64,000 bases of DNA. Source: Dethiothermospora halolimnae (GTDB lineage: Bacteria > Bacillota > Clostridia > Tissierellales > VENL01). Below, one piece after another: positions 42,104 through 50,732 of the stretch (position 1 is the first letter of the stretch; each line of letters starts with the position of its first letter). A model generated the notes under the pieces. That model saw only the letters and a program-made list of their open reading frames with translations. It did no database searches and was not told where the DNA came from. The position numbers and the translations under genes were made by a program. Location: NCBI RefSeq assembly GCF_037577855.1, contig NZ_JBAKFX010000012.1:17593-81592 (forward strand). Reading direction: 5' to 3'.

Positions 42104-42212
42104 CTTGATCCCCCCTAATATAATAAATCTGTTGCGAGGTCTAAAATATACTTTCAATTTAAAAGAAAGTCACATTTGACCTACCCTATCTTTAAATCTA
42201 TATATACTCTTT

Positions 42213-42719
42213 TTAACATCGATACTCCATTACCATAAATTCCATAATTTCATTTCCTTGTTGTCTTTCAAATCTATTAACTTCTTTAAACCCTACTTTT
42301 TCATAGGTCTTAATAGCCCTTTTATTAAATTTTGCCACTGTCAATCGAAATTTTGATATTAAAAATTTTTCCTTGGCAAATTCTATACCTTTATTTAAAA
42401 ATTCTATCCCCATACCTTGTCCAGCAAAACCAGGGTTCATTCCCAAACCTATATCTATCATTTCTGTGTCAAAGTATACATTGTATTTATTTCCCGCTAG
42501 AACTTGGGCACTTTCTCCAAAACAAAAATATCCAACAATTTCTAGTTTTTCATTCTTAACTACATAGTATGAGCCATCTAACAACTCTGTAATATCTTCT
42601 TCACTTCCATCCATATCATATATGGAATATATTCCTCCGTATTTCCAACTTGATATCACTATTGCCTCTTTTTGTCCCATAGGTCTTATATTATGATTCA
42701 TATTTAAATTCCATCCCAT
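42213..42719 (-). CDS. GNAT-family N-acetyltransferase
   Basis: 168 residues. Motif A appears as LGMNPGFAGQGMGIEFLNKGIEFAKEKF, then FRLTVAKFNKRAIKTYEKVGFKEVNRFERQ. The pyrophosphate loop is GQGMGIE. The N-terminal part has ISSWKYGGIYSIYDMDGSEED, a motif found in a subfamily often labelled ribosomal-protein or unknown-target acetyltransferase. The start is uncertain: an internal ATG at 42701 (MNHNIRPM) has a GGGATGG-like site, while 42719 has little. It belongs to the acetyltransferase-rich run in this half of the window. Confidence 0.82.
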   Translation of the reverse strand: MGWNLNMNHNIRPMGQKEAIVISSWKYGGIYSIYDMDGSEEDITELLDGSYYVVKNEKLEIVGYFCFGESAQVLAGNKYNVYFDTEMIDIGLGMNPGFAGQGMGIEFLNKGIEFAKEKFLISKFRLTVAKFNKRAIKTYEKVGFKEVNRFERQQGNEIMEFMVMEYRC

Positions 42720-42820
42720 CTAAATATTTTTTTATTACTTTTATTTTTTTAGGAGAAATAATAAAATTGTTGACAAAATATATTTAGCGGTACCTTTATT
42801 ATTTCAAAAAACAATAGTTT

Positions 42821-43942
42821 CTAATTTGAATTATAACTACGTATCCTTACTGGCACTACTAAATATTCATAACCTATATCTTTATTAGGAATAATAACTG
42901 CTGGAGAACTACTTCCTCCTGCAAAACAAATCATTATTTCACTATCATCTATAACCTTTAATCCTTCCAACAAATAACTTACATTAAATCCAATCTCTAA
43001 GTCTTCTCCTTCTAATTCAATATCAATCTCCTTTACAATATTCCCAATATCTGCATTAGAAGATATCTTAAGTTTATCATCTGTAATATTTAACCTTACA
43101 TCAGTTCCACTATTTTGAGTGAAAACAGCAGCTAGTTCAAGTGCTTCCTGTAAGTTACTTTTATTTATACTTATTTTCGTTTTATATTCCTTTGGAATAA
43201 CTACATCATGGTTTAGATACTCTCCATCTAATAATCTTGTTACAACTTTAATATTATCTATTATAAATAAAGCATGTTTATCCTCCAAGACTACTTTAAC
43301 TTCCTCATTACTATCATTTGAAAGAAGCTTACCTATTTCAACTAGGGAATCTCCAGGAATAATAGCCTTTGTATCTTCTTTCAGTTCATTTTCACAAAAC
43401 TGCTTTTTTAAAGCAAATCTATAACTATCGGTAGAAGCCATAATTATCTTGTCTTTTTTTATCTCTACCAATTCACCACTTATTACTTGAAGGTGTTCTG
43501 ATTTAGATACTGCGAATACTGTTTGTCTTATCATTTCATTTAAAACACCTTCTTTTATATATACAGTATTTTCTTCACCAACTTCTGGCATTTCGGGAAA
43601 ACTATTTGCGCTAAGTCCCATCAACTTCATTTGAAGATTGTCACACTTTATTTCAACTGATAGTTTTTCATTAACTTCTATTTCTATATACTCATCCTTT
43701 ATTTTTCTTACAATGTCACTAAATATTTTTGCATCGATAACAAATTTACCTGAACAAGATACTTCGGCTTCTAACTTAACCTCTATCCCTAACTGCATAT
43801 TATTGGCGATTAATCTAACCTCATTATTTTCTGCGATAACAAGAATACCCTTTAATATGGGCATCGTTGATCTTGATGGTACAGCTTTTCCCACTGCATT
43901 TATTCCCATTAGTAGTTCATTTCTTGTAATTTTAATATTCAC
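42821..43942 (-). CDS. dnaN: DNA polymerase III beta (sliding clamp), stand-alone copy
   Basis: 373 residues, full length for the family, with three clamp domains: ITRNELLMGINAVGKAVPSRSTMPILKGIL at the start, FVIDAKIFSDIVRKI, LPxEFx-like FPEMPEVGEE, MASTDSYRFALKK, LLDGEYLNHDVVIPKEYKT and the C-terminal YEYLVVPVRIRSYNSN. It slides on DNA and tethers polymerase. It is not beside dnaA or recF, unlike most dnaN, and lies among accessory genes. It may therefore be a second clamp; whether the chromosome has another copy is not visible here. Confidence 0.93.
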   Translation of the reverse strand: MNIKITRNELLMGINAVGKAVPSRSTMPILKGILVIAENNEVRLIANNMQLGIEVKLEAEVSCSGKFVIDAKIFSDIVRKIKDEYIEIEVNEKLSVEIKCDNLQMKLMGLSANSFPEMPEVGEENTVYIKEGVLNEMIRQTVFAVSKSEHLQVISGELVEIKKDKIIMASTDSYRFALKKQFCENELKEDTKAIIPGDSLVEIGKLLSNDSNEEVKVVLEDKHALFIIDNIKVVTRLLDGEYLNHDVVIPKEYKTKISINKSNLQEALELAAVFTQNSGTDVRLNITDDKLKISSNADIGNIVKEIDIELEGEDLEIGFNVSYLLEGLKVIDDSEIMICFAGGSSSPAVIIPNKDIGYEYLVVPVRIRSYNSN

Positions 43943-44075
43943 GTATTCATCCCCTTTTGTATTACTTCGTCAATACTCTAAATTATATGACTTTGTTATT
44001 ACATCATTTATTATATCATTCTAATTAAAATTAAAATTTCCTCCTCATATTCTAAATATTCCTTAAAATTCGCTA

Positions 44076-44120
44076 AAAATAAAACCCCCTATAAACTTTT
44101 TCTTATTTCTAAGGGAGTTT
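44076..44120 (-). terminator. Probable terminator of helD
   Basis: On the minus strand AAACTCCCT pairs with AGGGGGTTT (one G-U) around a long AT loop, followed by TATTTTTAG. It is 126 bp after the helD stop. The interval also holds the dyad at 44173-44196; the remaining bases up to dnaN hold nothing else I recognise. Confidence 0.55.
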
Positions 44121-44172
44121 CATTATTGTATTTACTTTTATGTCAAAGAATAAATTTTCCTCATCAATACCA

Positions 44173-44196
44173 GTTGAGGAATTGCAATCCCCCAAC
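44173..44196. repeat. Third copy of GTTG-rich dyad
   Basis: GTTGAGGAATTGCAATCCCCCAAC has imperfect two-fold symmetry and matches the dyads at 34808-34869 apart from its centre (TTGCAA rather than TTCGTAA). Confidence 0.5.
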
Positions 44197-44245
44197 AACT
44201 AAATCATCACTAAACTATTAAAGAATAAACTTAAGCTATATTTTC

Positions 44246-46468
44246 TTACTCAGTTTCATATAGCCCAGAACTTATCCCTTCTAAAAAAGGTGTTAATCTA
44301 TCATGATAATATATATTTAAATTATGCAATGCACGGGTACACATTGTATAGAATAACTTTCTTTCATTTTCTAAGTGATAGTTAGCTCTACTGCCATTAT
44401 AAACTAACACTCCATCAAACTCTAATCCCTTAGATAAATATGACGGTATAACCACTAATCCTCGTTTAAATCTAATATCTTCTTTAGTAATTAATTCGAT
44501 ATCGATTTTATCCTTAATTATATCATAAACTCTTTTACTATCTTTAGCATTTTTGCATATAACAGCTATTGATTTTAACCCTTTTTCTTGTAACTCTTTA
44601 ATATCTCCTATAATTTTGTTAATCATTTTATCTTCATTGGCCACATTTATAATCTTAGGTTTATCTCCCGGTCTATTAATAGTCTGTATATTATTTTCTT
44701 TTAATAAAATCTCCTTAGTAAAATTAAATATTTCCCTAGTGGAACGATAACTTTTAGTTAGTTTAATAATAGATTTCTTACCTTCACTAAATATATCAAC
44801 AATATTATTGTAATCAGAAAGGCCCATATAGGGATGAATTGACTGATTTAAATCTCCCAAAACAGTTAACTTACTACCTTTAAATATATGCTTAAAAATC
44901 TCATATTGAAAGGGGGTATAGTCTTGTGCTTCATCAATAACCACATGTTTTATATCAAATGCCCTTAAAGTACCTTCCAATTCTGCCTTTAACATTAAAA
45001 TAGGTGATACATCTTCATAAGAGATAAATTTATTTTCAATATTATTTATGGTTTTGTTACCTATATAATTAAGTTCATCAATGCTATGGTCAAGATTAGA
45101 TAAGTTCATAAAAAGATCTTTATCCTTAAATATATTTTTATAGACTTCAATAGTATCAATAGAAGTCATATTATTTATATCATCCATTAATGGCTTAAAC
45201 TCTCTATATCTCTGTAATCTACTTAAAGGCTTTATTTCATGTTCAAAATTCGCTTTAAACTTCATTTCTTCTTCTATTTCTTTAAGTCTTATTTTTTGCA
45301 GAGGTTTTATTTTATCAAATATTCTATTTCTGATTTTAGTTAATCTTATTTTAATAGGCCAGTAACTAAAACTATCATAAAATAACTCCTCTAAACTCTC
45401 TTTAGTTTCTATAACTTTTCCTCTATATACTATGTCATGAAACTTAATTACTTCTTCCTCCAAATACTTTATATATCTTTTTATAACTTGGAGAAAGTCA
45501 TTAGACCCTTTATACTTAATGCCCTTAACATTAAGTTTATAATCTTTATCAGCATAGGATGATAGTAAATACTCCATTTGATCTATTGAATCTTCAACTA
45601 TATATTCATCTCCCAGAATTGTAGATGCATATTCAAAAAAAGTTGTTTGTTGCATATTTTGTTCTCCTAATTGGGGTAAAACATCGGAAATATAGTCATT
45701 AAATATCTCATTCGGGGAAAATATTATAATATTTTTAGCCCCTATACTTTCATTTCTATATCTATATATTAGATAAGCTACTCTGTGTAATGCTATGGAA
45801 GTTTTACCACTCCCCGCTGCCCCTTGGACGATAAGTAATTGATTTTTATCATCTCTAATTACCTTGTTTTGTTCTTTTTGAATTGTAGTTACTATACTCT
45901 TCATTTTAGTATCGGAATTTTTACTTAATATTTCTTGTAATATTTCATCATCAATTTTTATATTACTGTCAAACATATACTTAAGCTTAGAATTTAATAT
46001 TTTAAATTGCCTCTTTAAACTTATATCTCCCTCTATCTTCCCATTCTCGCATAGATAAGAAGCTTTCCCCAATTCATAATCATAATATATACTTGATATC
46101 GGAGCTCGCCAATCATAAACCATAATATCTTGAGTGTCTTCTTTAAATAATGTAGAAAGTCCAATATATATGGACTCTATTTCTTCTTCCTCTTCTTTAA
46201 AATCTACTCTTGCAAAATAAGGTGCATCTAAGGATCTTTTTAGCTTTTGAATCTGACCATAGTAAAATTCGTGTTTAAACTCCTCTTCTTTTAGCTTACT
46301 TAATTGCTGTTCCATAGCATTGACATCTTCAAAATTAGTTCCATCCATATCCACTGTTGTATGGGGTAATTCTTCCCACATAAATCTACGAAGTTTCACT
46401 ATTTCATCTTTATAATCCCTGATTGACTCACTTTTCTTTTCTATTTGATTATTTATCTCTTCAACCAC
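44246..46468 (-). CDS. helD: HelD-type RNA polymerase recycling ATPase (UvrD-like)
   Basis: 740 residues. The N-terminal coiled coil (~1-60) with the LKRQFKILNSKLKYMFDS segment is typical of HelD. Walker A is VQGAAGSGKTSIALHR near residue 215, motif II is HVVIDEAQDYTPFQ, followed by GDLNQSIHPYMG, LTKSYRSTREIFNF and a C-terminal KGLEFDGVLVYN with LFYTMCTRALHNL. These are superfamily-1 helicase motifs. HelD removes stalled or inactive RNA polymerase from DNA by ATP hydrolysis and can give rifampicin tolerance. It is a single gene with about 230 bp of AT-rich upstream sequence. Confidence 0.93.
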   Translation of the reverse strand: MVEEINNQIEKKSESIRDYKDEIVKLRRFMWEELPHTTVDMDGTNFEDVNAMEQQLSKLKEEEFKHEFYYGQIQKLKRSLDAPYFARVDFKEEEEEIESIYIGLSTLFKEDTQDIMVYDWRAPISSIYYDYELGKASYLCENGKIEGDISLKRQFKILNSKLKYMFDSNIKIDDEILQEILSKNSDTKMKSIVTTIQKEQNKVIRDDKNQLLIVQGAAGSGKTSIALHRVAYLIYRYRNESIGAKNIIIFSPNEIFNDYISDVLPQLGEQNMQQTTFFEYASTILGDEYIVEDSIDQMEYLLSSYADKDYKLNVKGIKYKGSNDFLQVIKRYIKYLEEEVIKFHDIVYRGKVIETKESLEELFYDSFSYWPIKIRLTKIRNRIFDKIKPLQKIRLKEIEEEMKFKANFEHEIKPLSRLQRYREFKPLMDDINNMTSIDTIEVYKNIFKDKDLFMNLSNLDHSIDELNYIGNKTINNIENKFISYEDVSPILMLKAELEGTLRAFDIKHVVIDEAQDYTPFQYEIFKHIFKGSKLTVLGDLNQSIHPYMGLSDYNNIVDIFSEGKKSIIKLTKSYRSTREIFNFTKEILLKENNIQTINRPGDKPKIINVANEDKMINKIIGDIKELQEKGLKSIAVICKNAKDSKRVYDIIKDKIDIELITKEDIRFKRGLVVIPSYLSKGLEFDGVLVYNGSRANYHLENERKLFYTMCTRALHNLNIYYHDRLTPFLEGISSGLYETE

Positions 46469-46666
46469 TTTATTAACCCTAATTTGTTCCCATTTAAACT
46501 CTGCTTTATTATTAATAAAAATCCCCCCAATTAATTTTTTAAAAATACTATTGACTTATAAAATGTTTTGATATATAATGTATGTAAGGAATATTTTAAT
46601 GTATGTTGGTATTTTTATACGCTTTTTAATGATACCATTTTTAATTATGTTCGTCAAGGAAAAAAT

Positions 46667-46710
46667 ATAAAAAATAAGGAAGAGACTTCAGTCTCTTCCT
46701 TATTTTTTAT
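46667..46710. terminator. 21-bp perfect-stem bidirectional terminator
   Basis: Arms 46667-46687 and 46690-46710 are exact complements with a two-base centre (AAGGAAGAGACT... around TC). Each strand has a T-run. It lies after the methyltransferase remnant and probably ends the transcript of the GNAT gene at 46904. Confidence 0.92.
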
Positions 46711-46931
46711 ATTTTTTTAAGAATCATGTAATATCTGTGTTCCGTTGTTTCAACATAACCATCTTTCTCTATTCTCTGTTGCAATTCAACTAACCTGTCG
46801 AAACATCTATCTACTGAAAATCCTGGAAATTCCCATTCAATTATCTTAACAAAAAATACCAATGCTCCTATATCATAGAATACTACCTCTTTTATGGTAA
46901 AATCTATATTTTCTTCACTAGAAACAAACAA
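46707..46931 (-). pseudogene. C-terminal remnant of a SAM-dependent methyltransferase
   Basis: A 74-codon open frame that begins at a TTG inside the end of the GNAT gene and has no ribosome binding site. From about codon 13 the residues (EVVFYDIGALVFFVKIIEWEF, then FDRLVELQQRIEKDGYVETTEHRYYMILKK) look like the last ~60 residues of a class I methyltransferase that I recognise from Bacilli and Clostridia. The catalytic Rossmann part, with the SAM-binding glycine motif, is missing. It is most likely what remains after a deletion joined the GNAT gene to the tail of the methyltransferase. Confidence 0.6.
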
Positions 46932-47371
46932 GGGTTTTCTTCATTCCAAACTGTTGTAAATACTTCAAGGGGAATAAAACCCTCTTTAAAATAAAACTTT
47001 CTTGTCCTTTCATAAGGTTCATACTCTGCTGAACTATCCAAAGTTTTTACTGTTAAATAAATATAGCCCTTATCCTTACAATAGTTAATACATTCGTTAA
47101 TTAATTGATGTCCTATGCCCTGTCTATGATATCTTTCTAAAACTCCCAAATTATATATATCAGCTGTATATTCATTATGTACTTTTAAAGCTAAAAATCC
47201 CACTACTTCATTGTCATCATATGCTGCAAAAAAATGAAAATCTCTATGTACTATAGATGTTTCTTCAATATCTTCTGGTGGGCTAAACCAAAGGGGTAAA
47301 TCATTCATTATCTTACTAGTAATTTCTGTCTTCTTATTCTTGTCCATAACTTTTTTAATTTCTATCATCAT
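46904..47371 (-). CDS. GNAT-family N-acetyltransferase
   Basis: 155 residues. YDDNEVVGFLALKVHNEYTADIYNLGVL leads into the acetyl-CoA motif ERYHRQGIGHQLINECINYC, with VKTLDSSAEYEPYERTRKFYFKEGFIPLE at the end. The N-terminal block FSPPEDIEETSIVHRDFHFFAAY is characteristic of a subfamily of small GNATs in Firmicutes of unknown substrate. Its 3' end overlaps the methyltransferase remnant by 28 bp, with no intact partner downstream. The start follows GGGGGAAAGAAG. Confidence 0.85.
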   Translation of the reverse strand: MMIEIKKVMDKNKKTEITSKIMNDLPLWFSPPEDIEETSIVHRDFHFFAAYDDNEVVGFLALKVHNEYTADIYNLGVLERYHRQGIGHQLINECINYCKDKGYIYLTVKTLDSSAEYEPYERTRKFYFKEGFIPLEVFTTVWNEENPCLFLVKKI

Positions 47372-47505
47372 ATAACTTCTTTCCCCCTATTATTCTAATA
47401 CGTCTTTGCTTTTAAATTGAAAACATTCTGTTAACCTCCAAAGAGATACTAAAGAATCTACTGTATTTTTTCTATTAGAACTTTATACTTCTAGTTTATA
47501 TTCGT

Positions 47506-48372
47506 CTATCTATTTATTTTCAAAAACATTCGGTTTGCTTCTTCCGTATATTGAGTAGGAGACCAGGCTTCTCTCCTTTCTACAAATCCAAACTTAGATT
47601 GTATTTCATTACTAATTTCTCTTTTATTATTTTTTATAAAATTCTCCATTTGTAGTTTCGATGGAAAAACTATATTCAAGGCATGTTTTAATTCCAACCT
47701 TTTAAATACTTTTAAGATATGTAACCCATCACTACAAGCCCCTGGTAAAGACTCTAATTTTTTCTTATCAAAATAAATTCTGACTCCAGGAGTATAATTT
47801 TTATTCAAATCAAAGTTTAATTCTTTATATTCCCTTGATGCAACTACTTTCTCCGGGGCCAAACTATTGATTTTAGCTAAATCTATATAATCAAAAAAGT
47901 CTTCTGGCTCTCTTAAGTTTCCTCTTATGGTATTAACTACTTTACCTAGCCTAATTAATTCATTATAACTTAGCAACGCTTTATCCTTTATGATTTCTTT
48001 AAAACTATTTATTGTAGTTGAGTGACATAGATATTTGCAATCTGAAAATGAGACTTGTCCAATGTTATTAATGTTTTTGTTTTTAATAATATTTTGCAGG
48101 TTATAAATCTGTTGTCTATTTTCAGACCAAAGAATTACCTTTCTATTATTATTTATTTCATATCTTAATAAAATTTTTACTCGATTAATATCTTCTTGCA
48201 AACCTATACTCCAAATACCACTGGGACTTCGTCCCATAAAGTTACCTTCCTCTATTAAGCATACTAAAGTATCGTACCCCATATCAGAAGCCATTTTTTC
48301 AGCTTGCTCTCTATTCTCAGGCCAGATATTTTTATTAAAAGTATCTAATTGTTTATTTACATCATCTATCAT
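47506..48372 (-). CDS. Uncharacterised protein coupled to GNAT gene (possible ADP-ribosyltransferase fold)
   Basis: The start is ATG 48372, eight bases after CAGGAGG. It shares ATGA with the stop of the upstream GNAT gene, so the two are translationally coupled. About 288 residues, soluble. The N-terminal half (WPENREQAEKMASDMGYDT, VILWSENRQQIYNL) is helical. The middle segment YLCHSTTINSFKEIIKDKALLS recalls the His-x-Thr plus induced-fit helix of RES or DarT-type ADP-ribosyltransferases, followed by LREPEDFFDYIDLAK and GVRIYFDKKKLESL. That resemblance is weak and unproven. A truncated copy of this gene lies at 50614-50702 beside another GNAT. Confidence 0.6.
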   Translation of the reverse strand: MIDDVNKQLDTFNKNIWPENREQAEKMASDMGYDTLVCLIEEGNFMGRSPSGIWSIGLQEDINRVKILLRYEINNNRKVILWSENRQQIYNLQNIIKNKNINNIGQVSFSDCKYLCHSTTINSFKEIIKDKALLSYNELIRLGKVVNTIRGNLREPEDFFDYIDLAKINSLAPEKVVASREYKELNFDLNKNYTPGVRIYFDKKKLESLPGACSDGLHILKVFKRLELKHALNIVFPSKLQMENFIKNNKREISNEIQSKFGFVERREAWSPTQYTEEANRMFLKINR

Positions 48373-48938
48373 ATTAAATCCTCCTGAGAACACATACCTA
48401 AATATTCATCTTTTAAAATACTATAATGAACCGTATCTTCAAATCCTCCCCATTTTTTAACACGATGTCTTAATGTTCCCTCGTATGTCATACCTAGTTT
48501 TTTCATAACCTTCCCCGATGCAGGATTTCGTTTCAAATGTCTAGCGTGTAAACAGTTTAACTTTATTTCTTTGAATGCAAATTCCATCATACCCTTTGCT
48601 GCCTCAGTACAATAACCTTTATTCCAATATTTTTTACCTATCCAATATCCAATTTCACCATTTTCATTTTTATTGTTTAAAGATATTCCAATTGCTCCAA
48701 CCAAATGACCTTCCCCTTTATCCGTTATAGCCAATGTTAATGTTTGATCTTTATCATATTCCTCTTCATGGTTTTCTATCCATCCTTCCGCCATTCCATC
48801 TTTATACGGATGGGGAATATTTTGTGTAGTTTTTGCAATATCTTTATCTCCAGCCAATTGTTGAACCATTTTAGCATCGGATAACTCAAATGGACGTAAA
48901 ATAAGTCTCTCCAATTCTATTGTAGGTAGTTTTTTCAT
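48369..48938 (-). CDS. RimJ/RimL-type GNAT acetyltransferase
   Basis: 189 residues. Family signs are ELERLILRPFELSDA near the N-terminus, AIGISLNNKNENGEIGYWIGKKYWNKGYCTEA for the acetyl-CoA site, and ARHLKRNPASGKVMKKLGMTYEGTLR, closing with DTVHYSILKDEY. RimJ/RimL relatives acetylate protein N-termini or small amines. A paralogue with the same closing motif (GILKDEYL) is at 50733-51269, and both are followed by the same kind of downstream gene, showing a duplicated module. Confidence 0.9.
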   Translation of the reverse strand: MKKLPTIELERLILRPFELSDAKMVQQLAGDKDIAKTTQNIPHPYKDGMAEGWIENHEEEYDKDQTLTLAITDKGEGHLVGAIGISLNNKNENGEIGYWIGKKYWNKGYCTEAAKGMMEFAFKEIKLNCLHARHLKRNPASGKVMKKLGMTYEGTLRHRVKKWGGFEDTVHYSILKDEYLGMCSQEDLI

Positions 48939-49069
48939 ATATATTTCTCTCCTTTATTGCCTATCTGCAATTATTTAAATTACTTATCTATCTCTTTCCC
49001 TATTTCTTTAGGCTTGTCCTAATGAATCATATGAGTTGTATATTCTACTTTCTTAACTACTCCATCTAT

Positions 49070-49699
49070 TCATCCTTTTCTAACTATAATATCTCTAGAC
49101 CCTTTATCGTCAGTTCCAAAATACAATACTTCATAGTCTTTAAACATATCTTTTATCTCTTCATCTTTATAGTATTTGAAAACCATTCCCTTTCTTTCTC
49201 CCTTAGTATACTTCATTGTCCCGTCACTAAGTATCACATGGGGATATTCCATATCTTCCTTATCCAGTCTGTCAAAAGAAAGATATACTAGGCCCTTTTG
49301 TCTAACAATTCTAAACAACTCATCTCTTGCTTTTAAAGCATCTTCATAATACAAATGGTCTATAACAGCATGGGCCACAACCCCATCAAAAACATTTGAA
49401 TTAAATTTTATATCAGCGATACTACATACTTTATATTCGTTATAGTTAATTTTATATTCATTTAACATATCTTCCGTTATTTTTACAGAACTTCTTGATA
49501 TATCAAAACCATAAACATCAAAACCATTTTTCCCACAAACTACACTATATTTACCAAACCCGCAAGCTACATCACATATGCTTTTTATACCATATTTTTT
49601 GAAAAAATCAATAAAGATATATTCTCTATTTAAGTCAATATATTTTTTATAATTATCACTGTCTTCATTATTCCAAATGCTATTCCAATATAATTCCAA
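49070..49699 (-). CDS. Class I SAM-dependent methyltransferase
   Basis: 209 residues. The SAM-binding motif I is SICDVACGFGKYSVVCG (residues ~37-53), then GFDISRSSVKITEDML, a motif-II acid in DGVVAHAVIDHLYYED and RIVRQKGLVYLSFDRL. The substrate is unknown; the C-terminal EEIKDMFKDYEVLYFGTDDKGSRD is not diagnostic. It is one of the small enzymes in the acetyl/methyl-transferase run and starts a GGGGGGATTAAT site downstream of the double GNAT gene. Confidence 0.85.
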   Translation of the reverse strand: MELYWNSIWNNEDSDNYKKYIDLNREYIFIDFFKKYGIKSICDVACGFGKYSVVCGKNGFDVYGFDISRSSVKITEDMLNEYKINYNEYKVCSIADIKFNSNVFDGVVAHAVIDHLYYEDALKARDELFRIVRQKGLVYLSFDRLDKEDMEYPHVILSDGTMKYTKGERKGMVFKYYKDEEIKDMFKDYEVLYFGTDDKGSRDIIVRKG

Positions 49700-49744
49700 T
49701 ATTAATCCCCCCTATTCTCCATTTTATATAATATAACTTTACTA

Positions 49745-50569
49745 TTAAATAGACATCCCTATAGAAGACTGCGTCTCTTTATAAAATTCAAATCCGAATT
49801 TATTATAAAGTTCTAATGCTCTTTTATTAGCACTCCACACTTCTAATCTAGATTCATTTATACCTTTTGATTTAAAATACTCTAATCCTTCATTTATTAA
49901 ATATTTTCCTATTCCTTTTCCCCTCCACTTTTTATGGACAAATAAATCTTCTATCAACCCTATCCTTTTACTTTCGTCTCTATCAAAACATAATAATATA
50001 TTTGCAATAATAGCATCTTCGTCTTTAATAGATATGCTTTTCCATCCCTCTTTATTTTTAAACTCATTTATTTCCTCAACTGTATAGGAACCGTTTTGAA
50101 ACACCTTACTATGACTTTTTATAAAGCTATTTATTCCCTGATCACTATTAAGGATATTTTCAATAGGCTCAACTCCATCAGGAAGAATATAATCATAATT
50201 TTTATCATTTATGTCACATTTGATTATATGCATACCTTCATCATGATTAAATCCTTCTTTACTTTTATAGTAGTTTATATTTTCAGTATCCTCTGAAAAA
50301 CAACAATGATATACCCTAGCTTCCATATTTTTATATTTATTCCTTATGTTACGGGCCCTTTTCATTAAATTTTCGAAAATAAAATCCTTTATTTCTTGCT
50401 TATTTTTATCACTTTCTACTCCTACATTTATGAAAATATTGTATCTTCTATTGTTATATAAATCTGATGATAAAAAAGGAGAAATATATCCCCATCCTAG
50501 TACTTCTTTCTCTGGCCCATAGGCTATAATTTTCTTTTCACTTTCCCCTGAATCAATTGTTATATTCAT
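49745..50569 (-). CDS. Two-domain GNAT-family acetyltransferase
   Basis: 274 residues. The C-terminal domain is a complete GNAT: DEDAIIANILLCFDRD, LIEDLFVHKKWRGKGIGKYLINEGLEYF with the acetyl-CoA loop RGKGIGK, and LEVWSANKRALELYNKFGFEFYKE. The N-terminal half (residues ~1-130) resembles a degenerate GNAT copy lacking that loop (FINVGVESDKNKQEIKDFIFENLM), a layout found in mycothiol-synthase-like double GNATs. The acceptor is unknown. It lies between the truncated downstream gene of the GNAT module at 50.6 kb and the methyltransferase. Confidence 0.85.
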   Translation of the reverse strand: MNITIDSGESEKKIIAYGPEKEVLGWGYISPFLSSDLYNNRRYNIFINVGVESDKNKQEIKDFIFENLMKRARNIRNKYKNMEARVYHCCFSEDTENINYYKSKEGFNHDEGMHIIKCDINDKNYDYILPDGVEPIENILNSDQGINSFIKSHSKVFQNGSYTVEEINEFKNKEGWKSISIKDEDAIIANILLCFDRDESKRIGLIEDLFVHKKWRGKGIGKYLINEGLEYFKSKGINESRLEVWSANKRALELYNKFGFEFYKETQSSIGMSI

Positions 50570-50613
50570 TAACTCTCTCTCCCTCTTAACTTTATTTATT
50601 AATATAACTTTTC

Positions 50614-50702
50614 TTATTGCAACTCCAAAAACAATTTATTTGCTTCTTCAGTATATTCAATAGGTGACCACGTATCCCTTTTATCTAGAAATGAAAACCC
50701 TG
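50614..50702 (-). pseudogene. Truncated copy of the 47506-48372 gene
   Basis: Reading the minus strand in frame gives GFSFLDKRDTWSPIEYTEEA followed by NKLFLELQ and a stop. This aligns with GFVERREAWSPTQYTEEANRMFLKINR at the end of the intact gene. Upstream of it the junction GTTCTTAAGGGGATTTGA resembles GTTCTCAGGAGGATTTAA at the intact GNAT boundary. Almost the whole coding region between has been deleted. Confidence 0.75.
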
Positions 50703-50732
50703 ATTACATTTAACCGCTGATTTCAAATCCCC

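Noticed and set aside
47506..48372. Firm call of an ADP-ribosyltransferase toxin
   Set aside because: Only one segment (CHSTTINSFKEIIKD) resembles the family; other active-site residues cannot be aligned by eye.
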